A stretch of DNA of 64,000 nucleotides from Hyphococcus sp. Its GTDB lineage: Bacteria > Pseudomonadota > Alphaproteobacteria > Caulobacterales > Parvularculaceae. Location: positions 1-64,000 of the forward strand of contig JABDJK010000017.1 in assembly GCA_013002535.1 (NCBI GenBank). The letters are read 5' to 3'. Of this stretch, positions 52,609-63,883 are shown piece after piece; positions within the stretch are counted from its first letter, which is position 1; every line of letters starts with the position of its first letter. The position numbers and the translations under genes are program-made. The notes under the pieces were generated by a model. The model saw only the letters and a program-made list of their open reading frames with translations, searched no databases and had not been told where the DNA came from.

Positions 52609-53325
52609 ATGCTCACCAAGAAGCAGCACGAGTTGCTCGTATTCATCAATGACCGGATCGCTCAGACCGGCGTGTCGCCGTCATTTGACGAGATGAAGGA
52701 CGCCCTTGGCCTGCGCTCTAAATCCGGGATCCACCGGCTGATCACAGCTCTAGAAGAACGAAAGTTCATCCGCCGGCTTCCGAACCGCGCCCGCGCACTG
52801 GAGGTTCTTCGTATTCCCGATGACCTCGCATCGGCTGAACCGAAAGCGAAACCGGCGAACTTCTCACCGTCGGTTGTCGATGGCGGATTCTCCCGCCGAC
52901 GCGGCGCCTCCCCGCGAAAACAGCCTGCCGCCCGCGCCGGCGTTTCGGATTTGCCGGTGCTTGGCCGTATTGCGGCCGGTACGCCGATTGAAGCGATCCA
53001 GCATGAAGTTGACCGGGTCTCCGCGCCCGATACGCTGATCGGCTCCGGCGAACATTATATTCTCGAGGTACAAGGGGAATCGATGATCGACGCCGGTATT
53101 CATGACGGTGATTATGCGATCATCAAACAATGCGACGACGCTGGTTCAGGCGACATTGTCGTCGCACTCGTTGACGACGAAGAAGCAACGCTAAAACGCC
53201 TGCGCAAGAAGGGCGCTTCGGTCGCGCTTGAAGCCGCCAATCCGGAGTTTGAGACCCGCATATACGGCCCAGACCGCGTCGCCGTGCAAGGCAAGCTCGT
53301 TGGCCTGATGCGGCGCTATCACTAG
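52609..53325 (+). CDS. lexA: SOS repressor LexA
   Basis: Represses DNA-damage genes until RecA-stimulated self-cleavage. The 238-residue protein has an N-terminal winged helix ([17 protein letters not shown]...[20 protein letters not shown]), a longer than usual linker (about residues 75-115), the Ala-Gly cleavage site ([10 protein letters not shown]), the catalytic Ser in [14 protein letters not shown] and Lys in [20 protein letters not shown] before ATG 52609 fixes the start. Confidence 0.97.
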   Translation: MLTKKQHELLVFINDRIAQTGVSPSFDEMKDALGLRSKSGIHRLITALEERKFIRRLPNRARALEVLRIPDDLASAEPKAKPANFSPSVVDGGFSRRRGASPRKQPAARAGVSDLPVLGRIAAGTPIEAIQHEVDRVSAPDTLIGSGEHYILEVQGESMIDAGIHDGDYAIIKQCDDAGSGDIVVALVDDEEATLKRLRKKGASVALEAANPEFETRIYGPDRVAVQGKLVGLMRRYH

Positions 53326-53334
53326 GCGGATTTT

Positions 53335-54540
53335 CTAGTCACCCTTCCGCGGGCGCTTGCCTCGGTTCTCGCTGACGGATGTTATTGCCGCATCACCGTT
53401 TTCAAAAACAAAAGCGTGGGCGCCTCGCCGCCAGATTGAACGCCGATCTATCAGCGTTGCACCGCAGGCGCGCCAATCCCGCGATGACATTGGATGAAGA
53501 GCGATAACCAGATCAGCACGCGCGCAGTCCTCGGCGAGGAATTCCGGCTTTTCAATTACGGCGACTACGCCGCCATGCATTTCTACGGTGCAGCTCGGCT
53601 GCGCCCGCCATCCATGTCAAAATCTAGAGCGGAATATTCGCGCCAAACCATCGCGGAAAAACGATCACGCCGCGTTGTATACATGTAATGCTAATCATCG
53701 ACGAAGATGCCTGCGTTCAATCCCGCCGCGGCGACAAAAACATTCAGCGACGGCGCAAACTGTGCAGCAAAAAATGCAGCTGGAATCAACCGCCCTCGCC
53801 CGGCGGCGCCCCAATGATGCGATGAAACAGATCGCCGCGCATCGTTTCAATTTGCGCGGCTATTTTCTCACGCCGCGTCGGCGTCGCAGCCGTCAATATT
53901 TCCGGCGGTGTTGCCGCGAACTCAACTGCGCCGATTTTCTTGAAGTAAAGCTTTCTTCCGAAATCAAGCCCGACGCGCAAATTGATATGATCGCCCGGCG
54001 CAACATCGGTAGGCTCCCCTCGCCACGATATGTGCGCACGGGGCGTCGCATCGGCTGGCAAACGATCAATAGCGAATAGCTCGACGACAAACCGATTGCC
54101 GTAATCACGCTCTTCAATAGACAATATTTTCCGCTTACAGAGCGAATACAAAGTTCCGAATCTAAAATTGGCGCCGCAATGCGAGCAGTGCGCAAATCTG
54201 CACCCGAAAAACCGATGGCAAAGAGAAGTATGCCGGTCGCGGCAATCAAAATATTCCCAGGCGCAAACCTGTGCGGCAATAATACCAATACAAGCGACGC
54301 CAACTAACAGAAAGCGCCTGTTGCTTGAAGCGGTTCTGTTTTCTGCCCGAAATAAACCGCAGCGCCGGCGCCAATTGCTACCGGCGTCCAGACACCAACG
54401 CCGGCGAAATCGCGCGCTACCCACGCGCCCAAAATTTTGCGCGCCAGAAATTCACCGCGGCGCGCCCAGCGCCGCTTACGCCCAATATCTATGTCGGGAT
54501 CGCCAAATTCTTCTGTCGGATGGATTGTCACAGGAAGCAT
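53335..54540 (-). pseudogene. comEC: Decayed comEC (DNA-uptake channel) remnant
   Basis: Pieces of a ComEC/Rec2 protein lie in several frames on the minus strand. The N-terminal part opens at ATG 54540 (MLPVTIHPTEEF...RRGEFLARKILGAWV), shifts after QATGAF near 54305, continues as SLVLVLLPHRFAPGNILIAA in another frame (54300-54150), and shifts again into ILSIEERDYGNRFVVELFAI (about 54120-53786), typical of the DUF4131 domain, where it stops. The C-terminal fragment (53580-53335, AEDCARADLVIALHP...LIDRRSIWRRGAHAF) belongs to the end of the metallo-hydrolase domain. An intact gene would need about 2.1 kb; the membrane channel core is missing. Its position between lexA and gltX is the ancestral one. 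Confidence 0.82.
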
Positions 54541-54627
54541 AGGCGCCGCTTGCTAGAGTGTGCTAACAACGCCGCACGGAACGAACATTCCTCTCATGTC
54601 ACCGCATATGGAGCCGATCTGCAAGTC

Positions 54628-56049
54628 ATGCCGAACGTGAATTTAGATGCTCGCCCAGTCGTCACGCGTTTTGCCCCCTCGCCGACGGGATATCTCCACA
54701 TTGGCGGCGCGCGCACAGCGCTCTTTAACTGGCTTTATGCGCGCGGTCGCGGCGGTAAATTCTTGCTGCGAATTGAGGATACTGACCGCGAGCGCCACTC
54801 GGAAAATGCTGTCGCCGCAATTCTCGAGGGCTTGAAGTGGCTAGGCGTCGATTGGGATGATGACCCGGTATCACAATTTTCCCGCCGTGATCGCCACACT
54901 GAAATTGCACAAGAACTTCTCGCGGCAGGAAAGGCCTATAAGTGTTTTCTGACACCGGAAGAACTCAATGCGGCGCGCGATCAGGCAAAAACTGAAAAGC
55001 GTCGCTTTGAGAGTCCGTGGCGCGAGTGTCATGAATCCGATCACCCCGAAGGGACGCCATTTGCCATTCGCTTTAAGGCGCCGCGTGACGGCGAAACCAT
55101 CGTCGAAGACGCCGTTCAGGGAATTGTCGTCTTCCCCAACAGCGCACTCGACGATTTGATTATTCTAAGGAATGACGGCGGCCCAACCTATAACCTCGCG
55201 GTCGTTATTGATGATCACGACATGGGCGTGACGCATGTTATTCGCGGCGACGATCATTTAAACAACGCTGCGCGTCAGGCGCAAATCTATAAAGCGCTCG
55301 AATGGCCGACGCCGGTCTTTGCCCATGTGCCGCTTATTCACGGACCTGACGGCAAAAAGCTTTCAAAGCGACATGGCGCTCTCGGCGTCGAAGCTTACCG
55401 CGATATGGGATATCTCGCAGACGGTATCGCAAACTATCTTATCCGGCTTGGCTGGTCCCATGGCGATGATGAAATCATCCCTCGTGATAAAGCTGTTGAA
55501 TGGTTTGATATTGACGCTGTCAACAAGGCGCCGTCGCGCCTCGACCCAGACAAGCTGAACCACATCAATGCGCACTATATGGCAGCCCTTCCGGACGAGG
55601 AATTCATCGACAAAGCGCTGCCGTTTGTCGAGGAGATGCCGGACGATCCAGACGGATCAGTGAAGGATCGATTGCGCCGTGCAGCGCCATTTCTGAAAAG
55701 CCGATGCGATAATCTGGTCGAGATCAACAAGCAAGCTGCATTCATTCTGTTGCAACGACCCTTCGCGATTGAGGGCAAAGCCGGCAAACCCTTGCGCAAG
55801 GAGGGGGCGATGGAAATTCTGAAGGGGGCGGTTGCGGTTATCGAAGACGAGGCCTTGTGGACATCGCCGGAAACCCTCGAAAACGCGATAAAATCCTTCG
55901 TGGAAGCCCGTGAAATTGGTTTTGGACAGGTTGGCGCCCCCATGCGCGCTGCGCTCACGGCAGGCCATCCCTCGCCTTCGCTAGGAGAAGTGCTATACAG
56001 CCTCGGGCGCGCGCAATCCCTTGCCAGAATTGGCGATCAGCTGGACTGA
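54628..56049 (+). CDS. gltX: Glutamate--tRNA ligase
   Basis: Charges tRNA-Glu. The 473-aa class I synthetase has FAPSPTGYLHIGGARTALFNW (HIGH-type motif as HIGG), LRIEDTDRERH, GDDHLNNAARQ and DGKKLSKRHGALGV (KMSKS-type). The start at ATG 54628 (MPNVNLDARPVVTRFAP) fits the family; upstream in-frame codons overlap the comEC remnant and are not coding. Confidence 0.95.
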   Translation: MPNVNLDARPVVTRFAPSPTGYLHIGGARTALFNWLYARGRGGKFLLRIEDTDRERHSENAVAAILEGLKWLGVDWDDDPVSQFSRRDRHTEIAQELLAAGKAYKCFLTPEELNAARDQAKTEKRRFESPWRECHESDHPEGTPFAIRFKAPRDGETIVEDAVQGIVVFPNSALDDLIILRNDGGPTYNLAVVIDDHDMGVTHVIRGDDHLNNAARQAQIYKALEWPTPVFAHVPLIHGPDGKKLSKRHGALGVEAYRDMGYLADGIANYLIRLGWSHGDDEIIPRDKAVEWFDIDAVNKAPSRLDPDKLNHINAHYMAALPDEEFIDKALPFVEEMPDDPDGSVKDRLRRAAPFLKSRCDNLVEINKQAAFILLQRPFAIEGKAGKPLRKEGAMEILKGAVAVIEDEALWTSPETLENAIKSFVEAREIGFGQVGAPMRAALTAGHPSPSLGEVLYSLGRAQSLARIGDQLD

Positions 56050-56132
56050 CATCCGCGCTGGAAATGCCGGCGAAAGCCAGTATTATGTGCAGTGCAACAT
56101 AAAATGACGCATCGCAATCAGAAGGCGCAAAA

Positions 56133-57458
56133 ATGAAAAGCGAAATGAAAGAAGCCGGGACGATCACCGTCAATTTGGACGGCGAGACCCACGATTTTCC
56201 GCTTTATAAGGGAACCGACGGCCCGGCCGTTTTTGATATCCGCAGCCTTTATAAGCAAACCGGCGCCTTCACTTTCGATCCTGGCTTCACATCAACCGCG
56301 AGTTGCGAATCCAAAATCACCTATATCGACGGTGAAAAAGGCGTCTTGCTCTATCGCGGCTATCCAATCGATCAGCTCGCGGAACAATCTGATTTCCTGG
56401 AAGTCGCATATTTGCTCCTGAACGGTGAGTTGCCGGATCGCGGCGAGCGTGAACGCTTTGATACATCAATTACGCGCCATACGATGGTGCATGAACAGCT
56501 AAAGAATTTTTATTCCGGCTTCCGTCGCGACGCTCACCCCATGGCGATTATGGTTGGCGTTGTTGGCGCGCTGTCTGCGTTCTACCACGACTCAACTGAC
56601 ATCAATGACCCAAAGCAGCGCCTCGTCGCAATCCATCGCATGATTGCAAAGATGCCGACCATTGCAGCGATGGCGTATAAATATTCAATCGGTCAGGCGT
56701 TTATCTTCCCGCGCAATGATCTTGATTACACATCAAACTTCATGCGCATGTGCTTCAAGGTGAAAGCAGAAGACTATGAAGTAAACAAGGTTCTGTCGGA
56801 CGCGCTCGACAAAATCTTTATCCTTCATATGGACCACGAACAAAACGCCTCGACCTCGACCGTGCGCCTTGCGGGTTCATCGGGCGCCAATCCATTTGCC
56901 TGTATCGCCGCTGGCATTGCCTCTCTTTGGGGCCCCGCCCATGGCGGCGCCAATGAGGCAGCGCTCAACATGCTCGAAGAAATTGGGACCATGGATCGCA
57001 TCCCGGAATACATCAAACGCGCGAAGGACAAATCAGATCCTTTCCGCCTGATGGGCTTTGGTCACCGCGTTTACAAAAACTACGACCCACGCGCGACCGT
57101 CATGCGCAAGGCTTGCCACGAGGTTCTCGACGCTCTTGGCGTTCGCGAGGAGCCGCTCTTGCAGGTCGCCATGGAACTTGAACGAATTGCGCTGGAAGAC
57201 GAGTATTTCGTTGATAAGAAACTCTATCCAAATATCGATTTCTATTCTGGCATCACCTTGCGCGCCCTCGGTTTCCCAACGGATATGTTTACGGTGCTGT
57301 TTGCCCTCGCCCGCACCGTCGGCTGGATCGCGCAATGGTCAGAAATGATTGAAGATCCCGGCCAGAAAATCGGAAGGCCGCGCCAGATTTACACCGGCCC
57401 TGCCTTGCGTGATTACATGCCGCTACACAAGCGCCGGCTGGAACCAACCGACGTCTAG
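56133..57458 (+). CDS. gltA: Citrate synthase
   Basis: Condenses acetyl-CoA and oxaloacetate, entry step of the TCA cycle. The 441-aa type II (hexameric) enzyme shows [85 protein letters not shown] with the catalytic His, and [16 protein letters not shown] with the catalytic Asp. It follows gltX in the ancestral order. Confidence 0.96.
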   Translation: MKSEMKEAGTITVNLDGETHDFPLYKGTDGPAVFDIRSLYKQTGAFTFDPGFTSTASCESKITYIDGEKGVLLYRGYPIDQLAEQSDFLEVAYLLLNGELPDRGERERFDTSITRHTMVHEQLKNFYSGFRRDAHPMAIMVGVVGALSAFYHDSTDINDPKQRLVAIHRMIAKMPTIAAMAYKYSIGQAFIFPRNDLDYTSNFMRMCFKVKAEDYEVNKVLSDALDKIFILHMDHEQNASTSTVRLAGSSGANPFACIAAGIASLWGPAHGGANEAALNMLEEIGTMDRIPEYIKRAKDKSDPFRLMGFGHRVYKNYDPRATVMRKACHEVLDALGVREEPLLQVAMELERIALEDEYFVDKKLYPNIDFYSGITLRALGFPTDMFTVLFALARTVGWIAQWSEMIEDPGQKIGRPRQIYTGPALRDYMPLHKRRLEPTDV

Positions 57459-58432
57459 TCGCTCTCGTCCTCATCGGCGCCGAATACTTTATCGCCGACA
57501 TATACGTCGCCGCTGCCGTAATGGACGACGCGGCCCGAGACCGAACGCATGCGCACCTCGCTGGAACCGTAAAGCCGCAGTTCCGGTTGATTTACGTTGC
57601 CGCCGAAATAGACCCCGCCGGAACCGTCGATCGTTGCTTTTAATTTATCGGCGCGGCCAGCTTTAATTGCGAGACCGCCGGAACCGGCGATCCGTGCGGT
57701 AACAGGGCCGTCGACACGCGTTGAGCGCACAATGCCCGAGCCCGCGATCGACACATCGAGCATGCCATCAATATCACCAAGGAGAACATCGCCAGGCCCG
57801 GCAACATCTATGTCTGCCATGGCGGCGTTCCCAACCCTTAGATCGGCGTCACCTGACACGTCGACTTCAAGCCCGGCGGCAACGTTTCCGATTACGAGGC
57901 GACTGCCGTCAACAATACCGATGGTCGCTTGCTCAACATCGCTTGTTTGTCCGTATACATAACAGGCGTCGAGCGAAAGCGCGCCGTTTAGTTTTTCCAT
58001 ATCAAGGCGAATGCGCGCATCCAGAAATTCAACATCGCCGCCAACGGGCATCGAAACAACGATCGTCGGATATTCTTCAAAGAAAGCCTCGTCGACGGGC
58101 TCGCCCGTCGTGATTTTTCTGCCGCGGCGAGCATGGAATTCACGCGTGATGCGCTGATCGCAACAATCGCGCGTCTCGTCATCGCGCCATTTTTCGCCCG
58201 TAACCATGACGACGCCGTTGACTTCCGCCAGTTCAACGCTTGAGAATTTGTCGCCCTGGCGGATTTCGACATCGATCTCGTCGCCCGTCGTTGTAACGAT
58301 CTCCACCGAGCCGGTAATGTCCCGAAATGAGATTTGATCAGTCTGAAATGTCGCCGCCGAAGCTGCAGCCGCCAACATAACCGCTGCAGATGCCGCTGCC
58401 GTCGCCAAGAAAGTACCTGTTGCCCGGACCAT
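57455..58432 (-). CDS. Exported DUF2807 (putative auto-transporter adhesin head) protein
   Basis: A 325-aa periplasmic or surface protein with a signal peptide ([19 protein letters not shown]). The rest is a repetitive beta-strand domain (DUF2807) with units such as [57 protein letters not shown] and [12 protein letters not shown], each carrying the G/SGSG-D turn of the family, and an acidic tail (GADEDESD). The N-terminal region has a CC pair (TRDCCDQ). Function unknown. Its end overlaps gltA by four bases. Confidence 0.82.
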   Translation of the reverse strand: MVRATGTFLATAAASAAVMLAAAASAATFQTDQISFRDITGSVEIVTTTGDEIDVEIRQGDKFSSVELAEVNGVVMVTGEKWRDDETRDCCDQRITREFHARRGRKITTGEPVDEAFFEEYPTIVVSMPVGGDVEFLDARIRLDMEKLNGALSLDACYVYGQTSDVEQATIGIVDGSRLVIGNVAAGLEVDVSGDADLRVGNAAMADIDVAGPGDVLLGDIDGMLDVSIAGSGIVRSTRVDGPVTARIAGSGGLAIKAGRADKLKATIDGSGGVYFGGNVNQPELRLYGSSEVRMRSVSGRVVHYGSGDVYVGDKVFGADEDESD

Positions 58433-58589
58433 AATTCACCGCCTTTGAGCATTTTGCCGCGATATTAACCTAGACGCGCGGCGTTCCCCAATTTTGTTCG
58501 CTTTAAATAGAGCAAATACCGGGCCGAATTTGGGCTCCACGATACCAGCCGTATTTCCAAGTCTGCCAAGCCCGCTTATACAGCGGCTC

Positions 58590-59804
58590 ATGTGGGATAA
58601 ACTCTGGTTTAACGGGAGAATTGCGACCGCCGACCCGGCAGTCGCAGCGCCCTACGGAATGATCACCGACGGCGCAGTCGGCGTCAAAGATGGCGTCGTC
58701 GTTTGGGTCGGCAAAACCAAAGACATCGCAGCCGATATTGGCGACGCGGCCGAAGATGTCATCAATCTGGATGGCAGCCTAATGACACCCGGATTGATCG
58801 ATTGCCATACGCATCTCGTTTATAACGGCGATCGAGCCACAGAATTTGAAGCGCGCCTTCAGGGCAAATCCTACGAAGAAATCGCACGCGCCGGCGGCGG
58901 CATCATTTCCACAGTTAACGCCACGCGGACCGCCAGCGAAGACGAATTGGAAGAGCAATCCCTGCACCGGCTAAAAGCGCTCATGAACGAGGGCGTCACT
59001 CGCGTTGAGATCAAGTCAGGTTACGGTCTCGATACCGATAATGAAATCAAGATTCTTCGTGTGGCGAAACGCTTGGGCGCTAAAAACGCTGTTTCTGTTT
59101 CAAAAACATTTCTCGGCGCCCACGCATTGCCGCCGGAATTCGCCGGTGACGCCGACGGCTATATCGACCATGTCTGCGAAGAAATGCTGCCCGCCGCCCA
59201 TGCGGCTGGCCTTGTCGATGCCGTCGACGGATTTTGCGAGGGGATCGGCTTTTCACGCGCGCAAATCGAGCGCGTCTTCAAGACAGCAAAGTCGCTGGGA
59301 TTGCCGGTAAAGCTTCATGCTGAACAGCTCTCAGACCTTGGAGGATCTGGTCTCGCCGCAGAATATACCGCATTGTCTGCTGATCATCTCGAGTATTTGA
59401 ACGACAACGATATTCATGCAATGGCGACGGCGGGCACAATCGCGGTCCTGTTGCCGGGCGCGTTTTACTTCCTACGCGAAACGAAATTGCCGCCGGTCGA
59501 TGGTTTGCGCGCGGCAAAAGTGCCTGTCGCAATAGCGACCGACTGTAATCCAGGCACCTCGCCGCTCTCGTCGATCCTGATGGCCATGAACATGGCGTCA
59601 TCGCTGTTTCGACTTACACCGGAAGAATCGTTTTTGGGCGTGACGCGCAATGCAGCAAAAGCGCTTGGGATAAACGACGAAGGCGTCATTAAACCGGGCG
59701 CGATCGCAAGTCTCGCCATTTGGGACGTTGATCATCCAGCGCGGCTGACTTACGCCATGGGCGACAATCGTTTGCGCGCGCGCATATTCAAAGGACAGGA
59801 ATGA
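58590..59804 (+). CDS. hutI: Imidazolonepropionase
   Basis: Third step of histidine degradation, hydrolysis of 4-imidazolone-5-propionate. The 404-aa amidohydrolase has metal ligands in [24 protein letters not shown], then [30 protein letters not shown], and [16 protein letters not shown] 58590 ([11 protein letters not shown]) fits the family; the longer frame start at 58494 does not. The palindrome CCGCT-TATAC-AGCGG (58572-58586) just before the start codon could be a regulator site. First gene of hutIHU. Confidence 0.94.
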   Translation: MWDKLWFNGRIATADPAVAAPYGMITDGAVGVKDGVVVWVGKTKDIAADIGDAAEDVINLDGSLMTPGLIDCHTHLVYNGDRATEFEARLQGKSYEEIARAGGGIISTVNATRTASEDELEEQSLHRLKALMNEGVTRVEIKSGYGLDTDNEIKILRVAKRLGAKNAVSVSKTFLGAHALPPEFAGDADGYIDHVCEEMLPAAHAAGLVDAVDGFCEGIGFSRAQIERVFKTAKSLGLPVKLHAEQLSDLGGSGLAAEYTALSADHLEYLNDNDIHAMATAGTIAVLLPGAFYFLRETKLPPVDGLRAAKVPVAIATDCNPGTSPLSSILMAMNMASSLFRLTPEESFLGVTRNAAKALGINDEGVIKPGAIASLAIWDVDHPARLTYAMGDNRLRARIFKGQE

Positions 59805-61321
59805 CGATCAAACTTACACCGGGCAGCGTTGACCTCAACACTCTGGAAAACATCTACCGCGACGGCGACGCTGCGTCGCTTGATCCGTCCTGCCATGGCG
59901 GCATTCGCGCGTCGTCGGCGACGCTGACAAAAGCCGCTAAAGGCGATGAGCCGGTCTACGGCGTCAACACCGGTTTTGGTAAACTCGCGAATACTCGCAT
60001 CGCCGCCGCCGATGTTGAAGCGCTGCAGCGCAATCTTATCCTTTCCCATAGCGCCGGCGTTGGCGACCCGTTTGATGAGGCGACGACGCGTCTCATTATG
60101 GCGTTAAAGCTAATTTCCCTCGGTCGCGGCGCATCCGGCGTCCGTATGGAGATCATTTCGCAAATTGAGGCAATGTTGGAAAAAGGCGTAACGCCGGTCA
60201 TCCCATCACAGGGTTCCGTCGGCGCTTCAGGCGACTTGGCGCCGCTCGCTCACATGGCGGCAGCAATGATCGGCGAAGGCGAGGCGGTATATTCCGGCGA
60301 ACGCATGCCGGCGAAGAACGCGCTTGTTGCCGCCGGGCTCGAGCCTATCACACTTGGCGCGAAGGAAGGTCTTGGTCTTATAAACGGTACGCAAGTTTCC
60401 ACGGCGCTGGCGCTTACCGGATTGTTCGACGCCTGGCGCGCAGCTCGATCAGCGCTCATCACCGGCGCCCTTTCCACTGATGCGGCTATGGGATCAGCCG
60501 CGCCGTTCCGCGCTGAAATTCACGAAGTGCGCGGCCATCAGGGCCAAATCGACGCCGCTTCGTATTTACGCGAGATCATGACTGGATCGGAAATCCGCGA
60601 CAGCCACCGCGACAATGATGAGCGCGTCCAGGACCCTTATTGCATCCGTTGCCAACCGCAGGTTATGGGCGCTTGCATCGATCTATTGCGGCAGGCAGCG
60701 CGCACCCTTGAAATCGAAGCGAACGCGGCCACCGATAACCCTCTTGTTTTGAGCGACGGCTCGATTGTTTCCGGCGGCAATTTCCACGCGGAACCCGTTG
60801 CCTTCGCCGCTGATCAAATTGCACTTGCAATTGCAGAAATCGGATCAATCGCCCAACGACGTATAGCACTGATGGTCGACCCGACATTGTCCTACGGCCT
60901 CCCCTGTTTCCTGACGCCCGACCCTGGCGTCAACTCCGGGTTCATGATCGCCGAAGTTACGTCTGCGGCTCTAATGAGCGAGAACAAACAACGCGCGAAC
61001 CCCTGCTCGACGGATTCAACGCCCACTTCATGCAATCAGGAAGACCACGTTTCCATGGCGTGCCACGGCGCGCGGCGGCTCGGCTTTATGAATGAGAATT
61101 TGTTCAAGATCATCGGCATTGAATTGCTCACCGCCGCGCAAGGCGCCGAAATGCGCGCGCCGCTAAAAACCAGCCCAGCGCTGCACGACGTCATCACTAA
61201 ACTGCGCCAACAAGTTCCGGCCTTGAAAGAAGATCGATTCATGGCGAATGACTTGGCGAAAGCTGGAGAGATGGTTGCGAACAACGAAATTTCCACCAAA
61301 ACAAAGCTATACCTGTCATGA
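59801..61321 (+). CDS. hutH: Histidine ammonia-lyase
   Basis: First step of histidine degradation, yielding urocanate. The 506-aa protein has the self-made MIO cofactor site Ala-Ser-Gly in [14 protein letters not shown] (about residues 141-150), [12 protein letters not shown], and [15 protein letters not shown] with [13 protein letters not shown]. It overlaps hutI as ATGA and hutU as ATGA. Confidence 0.97.
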   Translation: MTIKLTPGSVDLNTLENIYRDGDAASLDPSCHGGIRASSATLTKAAKGDEPVYGVNTGFGKLANTRIAAADVEALQRNLILSHSAGVGDPFDEATTRLIMALKLISLGRGASGVRMEIISQIEAMLEKGVTPVIPSQGSVGASGDLAPLAHMAAAMIGEGEAVYSGERMPAKNALVAAGLEPITLGAKEGLGLINGTQVSTALALTGLFDAWRAARSALITGALSTDAAMGSAAPFRAEIHEVRGHQGQIDAASYLREIMTGSEIRDSHRDNDERVQDPYCIRCQPQVMGACIDLLRQAARTLEIEANAATDNPLVLSDGSIVSGGNFHAEPVAFAADQIALAIAEIGSIAQRRIALMVDPTLSYGLPCFLTPDPGVNSGFMIAEVTSAALMSENKQRANPCSTDSTPTSCNQEDHVSMACHGARRLGFMNENLFKIIGIELLTAAQGAEMRAPLKTSPALHDVITKLRQQVPALKEDRFMANDLAKAGEMVANNEISTKTKLYLS

Positions 61322-62988
61322 TCAATCCACGCCACAACACCCGCACCGTTCGCGCGCCACATGGGAACAAGATCACAGCAAAGCACTGGACGACAGAAGC
61401 GCCGATGCGGATGTTGATGAACAATCTTGATCCGGATGTCGCCGAAAGCCCACACGACTTGGTCGTCTATGGCGGCATTGGCCGCGCCGCTCGGACCTGG
61501 AAAGATTTTGACAATATCGTCGCGGCGCTAAAAACTTTGAATGAAGATGAAACGCTGTGCGTCCAATCGGGCAAACCTGTTGGCATTTTCAAAACCCACA
61601 AAAATTCGCCGCGCGTCTTGATAGCCAACTCCAACCTCGTACCGCATTGGGCGACGTGGGACCACTTTAATGAGCTCGATCGCGCGGGGCTTATGATGTA
61701 CGGCCAGATGACGGCCGGATCATGGATATACATCGGCTCACAAGGCATCGTTCAGGGCACCTATGAGACTTTTAAAGAGGCGGGACGCCAGCATTTTGGC
61801 GGCGACCTCTCTGGTAAATGGATTTTGACAGCTGGTCTCGGCGGCATGGGCGGCGCGCAACCGCTTGCCGCGGTGCTGGCCGGAGCATCCTGTCTTGCTG
61901 TTGAGTGTAACGAAGACTCGATCGACTTCCGCCTGCGCACGAAATATGTCGATGAAAAAGCGACTTCCCTAGATGAAGCGCTTGAAATGATCGAGCGCTG
62001 GACCAAGGTCGGCGAGGCAAAGTCAGTCGGATTGCTCGGCAACGCCGCCGACATATTTCCTGAGCTGGTCAAGCGTGGCGTAAAACCAGACATCGTTACT
62101 GACCAGACTTCAGCCCATGACGTCGTCAACGGCTACCTGCCGCAGGGCTGGACCGTCGCCGAATGGAAAGACAAACGCGAATCGGCCCCAAAAGAAGTCG
62201 AAGCCGCCGCGCGTGCGTCAATCAAAGTGCATGTTCAGGCCATGCTCGATTTCTGGAACGCCGGCGTTCCGACGCTCGATTACGGCAACAACATTCGCCA
62301 GGTCGCAAAAGAAGAAGGCCTCGATAACGCGTTTGATTTTCCGGGGTTCGTGCCGGCCTATGTGCGACCGCTATTTTGTCGCGGCATCGGCCCGTTTCGC
62401 TGGGCGGCGCTCTCCGGGGATCCGGAAGACATCTACAAGACCGACGCGAAAGTGAAAGAATTGATCCCCGATGATCCGCACCTGCACAAATGGCTCAACA
62501 TGGCGCGCGAGCGCATCGCTTTTCAGGGATTGCCGGCGCGCATCTGCTGGGTCGGTCTCGGGCAACGCCATCGCCTTGGTCTCGCCTTCAATGAAATGGT
62601 GAAGTCGGGCGAGCTTTCCGCGCCCGTCGTCATCGGCCGCGATCATCTGGATTCAGGCTCTGTCGCATCCCCCAACCGCGAAACGGAAGCCATGAAAGAC
62701 GGCTCCGACGCCGTCTCCGACTGGCCGCTCCTCAATGCGCTCCTCAATACTGCATCCGGCGCCACATGGGTTTCGCTCCATCATGGCGGCGGCGTCGGCA
62801 TGGGCTTTTCCCAACATTCCGGCATGGTCATCTGCGCCGACGGTACTGACGACGCGGCGCGCCGCATTGAGCGTGTTCTTTGGAATGATCCGGCGACAGG
62901 CGTCATGCGCCACGCGGACGCCGGCTATGACATCGCCATTGATTGCGCCCGCGAGCAAGGTCTAAACCTCCCCGGGATCACCGACTAA
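61318..62988 (+). CDS. hutU: Urocanate hydratase
   Basis: Adds water to urocanate to give imidazolonepropionate, using NAD as a tight cofactor. The 556-aa protein shows [68 protein letters not shown] (NAD loop), [18 protein letters not shown], and [19 protein letters not shown] with the urocanase cysteine. It is followed by the hydrolase with a TAATG overlap. Confidence 0.97.
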   Translation: MINPRHNTRTVRAPHGNKITAKHWTTEAPMRMLMNNLDPDVAESPHDLVVYGGIGRAARTWKDFDNIVAALKTLNEDETLCVQSGKPVGIFKTHKNSPRVLIANSNLVPHWATWDHFNELDRAGLMMYGQMTAGSWIYIGSQGIVQGTYETFKEAGRQHFGGDLSGKWILTAGLGGMGGAQPLAAVLAGASCLAVECNEDSIDFRLRTKYVDEKATSLDEALEMIERWTKVGEAKSVGLLGNAADIFPELVKRGVKPDIVTDQTSAHDVVNGYLPQGWTVAEWKDKRESAPKEVEAAARASIKVHVQAMLDFWNAGVPTLDYGNNIRQVAKEEGLDNAFDFPGFVPAYVRPLFCRGIGPFRWAALSGDPEDIYKTDAKVKELIPDDPHLHKWLNMARERIAFQGLPARICWVGLGQRHRLGLAFNEMVKSGELSAPVVIGRDHLDSGSVASPNRETEAMKDGSDAVSDWPLLNALLNTASGATWVSLHHGGGVGMGFSQHSGMVICADGTDDAARRIERVLWNDPATGVMRHADAGYDIAIDCAREQGLNLPGITD

Positions 62989-63785
62989 TGCCGGAACTCT
63001 CCGTAAACGGTGTAAATCTTTATTATCAAGATGACGGCAACGGACCGCCGCTTTTGCTGATTGCCGGGCTCACCAGCGACGGCGCTAGCTGGGCGCCGAT
63101 CATCTCGAAGCTGACGGAAAAATACCGCGTCATTTCCCCGGACAATCGCGGCTGCGGACGAACCCTTCCGCCGCCGGACGAGGTGACCATTGACGGCATG
63201 GCCGATGATGCAGCTGCCCTCCTTGAGCACCTCAAAGTTTCGAAAGCCAACGTCTTTGGCCACTCAATGGGCGGTGTTGTATCGATGACACTGGCCGCGA
63301 AATATCCGGATCGCATTAACCGCCTTGCACTGATGGCATCCGGACCAAAGGCAAATGCTCGCACTCGGTCGGTTATCGATAATTTACTCGCCCTGCGCGA
63401 AGCCGGCGCGCCGGATATTGAATGGTATCGTGAATGGTTTCACTGGCTTTTTCATTCGTCATTCTTTGAAAACAAAAGCGCTGTCGACGCGTCGATCGCG
63501 CTCGCCGCCAATTATGCGCGGCGTCAGTCGGCCGGGAATATGCGCGCGCAAGTGGAGGCAATGCGTGACTATGATGCGGCGGAGCATATTGCGAAAATTA
63601 ATGCGCCAACGCTCATCCTCGGCGGCGACGCAGATCTCCTCTATCCGCCGGAAGAATTTGAGGCGGCTTATGCCGATTTGCGCGATAAGCGATTCCTGAC
63701 CATTGCGCAAACCGCGCATTCGCTTCATTGGGACCGACCGGAGGCGACCGTCAACGCACTCAACGATTTTTTTGGCGTTATCTAA
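62988..63785 (+). CDS. Alpha/beta hydrolase at the end of the hut operon
   Basis: A 265-aa alpha/beta-fold hydrolase without a signal peptide. LLIAGLTSDGASWAPI holds the oxyanion turn. The nucleophile is in FGHSMGGVVSMTLA. The acid is likely in ILGGDADLLYP and the histidine in QTAHSLHWDRP. ATG 62988 overlaps the hutU stop by one base, so it is in the same transcript. A lactonase- or ester-hydrolase-like role is possible, but nothing in the sequence ties it to histidine breakdown. Confidence 0.88.
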   Translation: MPELSVNGVNLYYQDDGNGPPLLLIAGLTSDGASWAPIISKLTEKYRVISPDNRGCGRTLPPPDEVTIDGMADDAAALLEHLKVSKANVFGHSMGGVVSMTLAAKYPDRINRLALMASGPKANARTRSVIDNLLALREAGAPDIEWYREWFHWLFHSSFFENKSAVDASIALAANYARRQSAGNMRAQVEAMRDYDAAEHIAKINAPTLILGGDADLLYPPEEFEAAYADLRDKRFLTIAQTAHSLHWDRPEATVNALNDFFGVI

Positions 63786-63850
63786 ACAGCGGCCCGCGTC
63801 ATCGTAATTTCAGGCGAAAAACGACTTAACTCGCTGAATTTAAAACAGAT

Positions 63851-63883
63851 TTGAAATTCCACGCCAAATCCCCTATATAGGGG
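63851..63883 (+). promoter_or_regulatory. Promoter with symmetric -10 at the right window edge
   Basis: -35 TTGAAA (63851-63856), exactly 17 bases, -10 TATATA (63874-63879). The -10 lies inside a perfect 14-base palindrome CCCCTATATAGGGG (63870-63883), a possible operator. A 38-codon ORF (ATG 63884 to a TGA ending at 64000, MRTATHSVRREKRM...) starts immediately after the palindrome, where the transcript itself should begin; I do not call it a gene. The true gene probably lies beyond the window. Confidence 0.65.

Noticed and set aside
53588-54079. 163-codon plus-strand ORF opposite comEC
   Set aside because: Arginine/cysteine-rich shadow over the comEC remnant; the minus strand shows family sequence.
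54325-54627. N-terminal extension of gltX by 101 codons
   Set aside because: The extension lies antisense to the comEC remnant and is absent from the family; ATG 54628 starts the normal synthetase.
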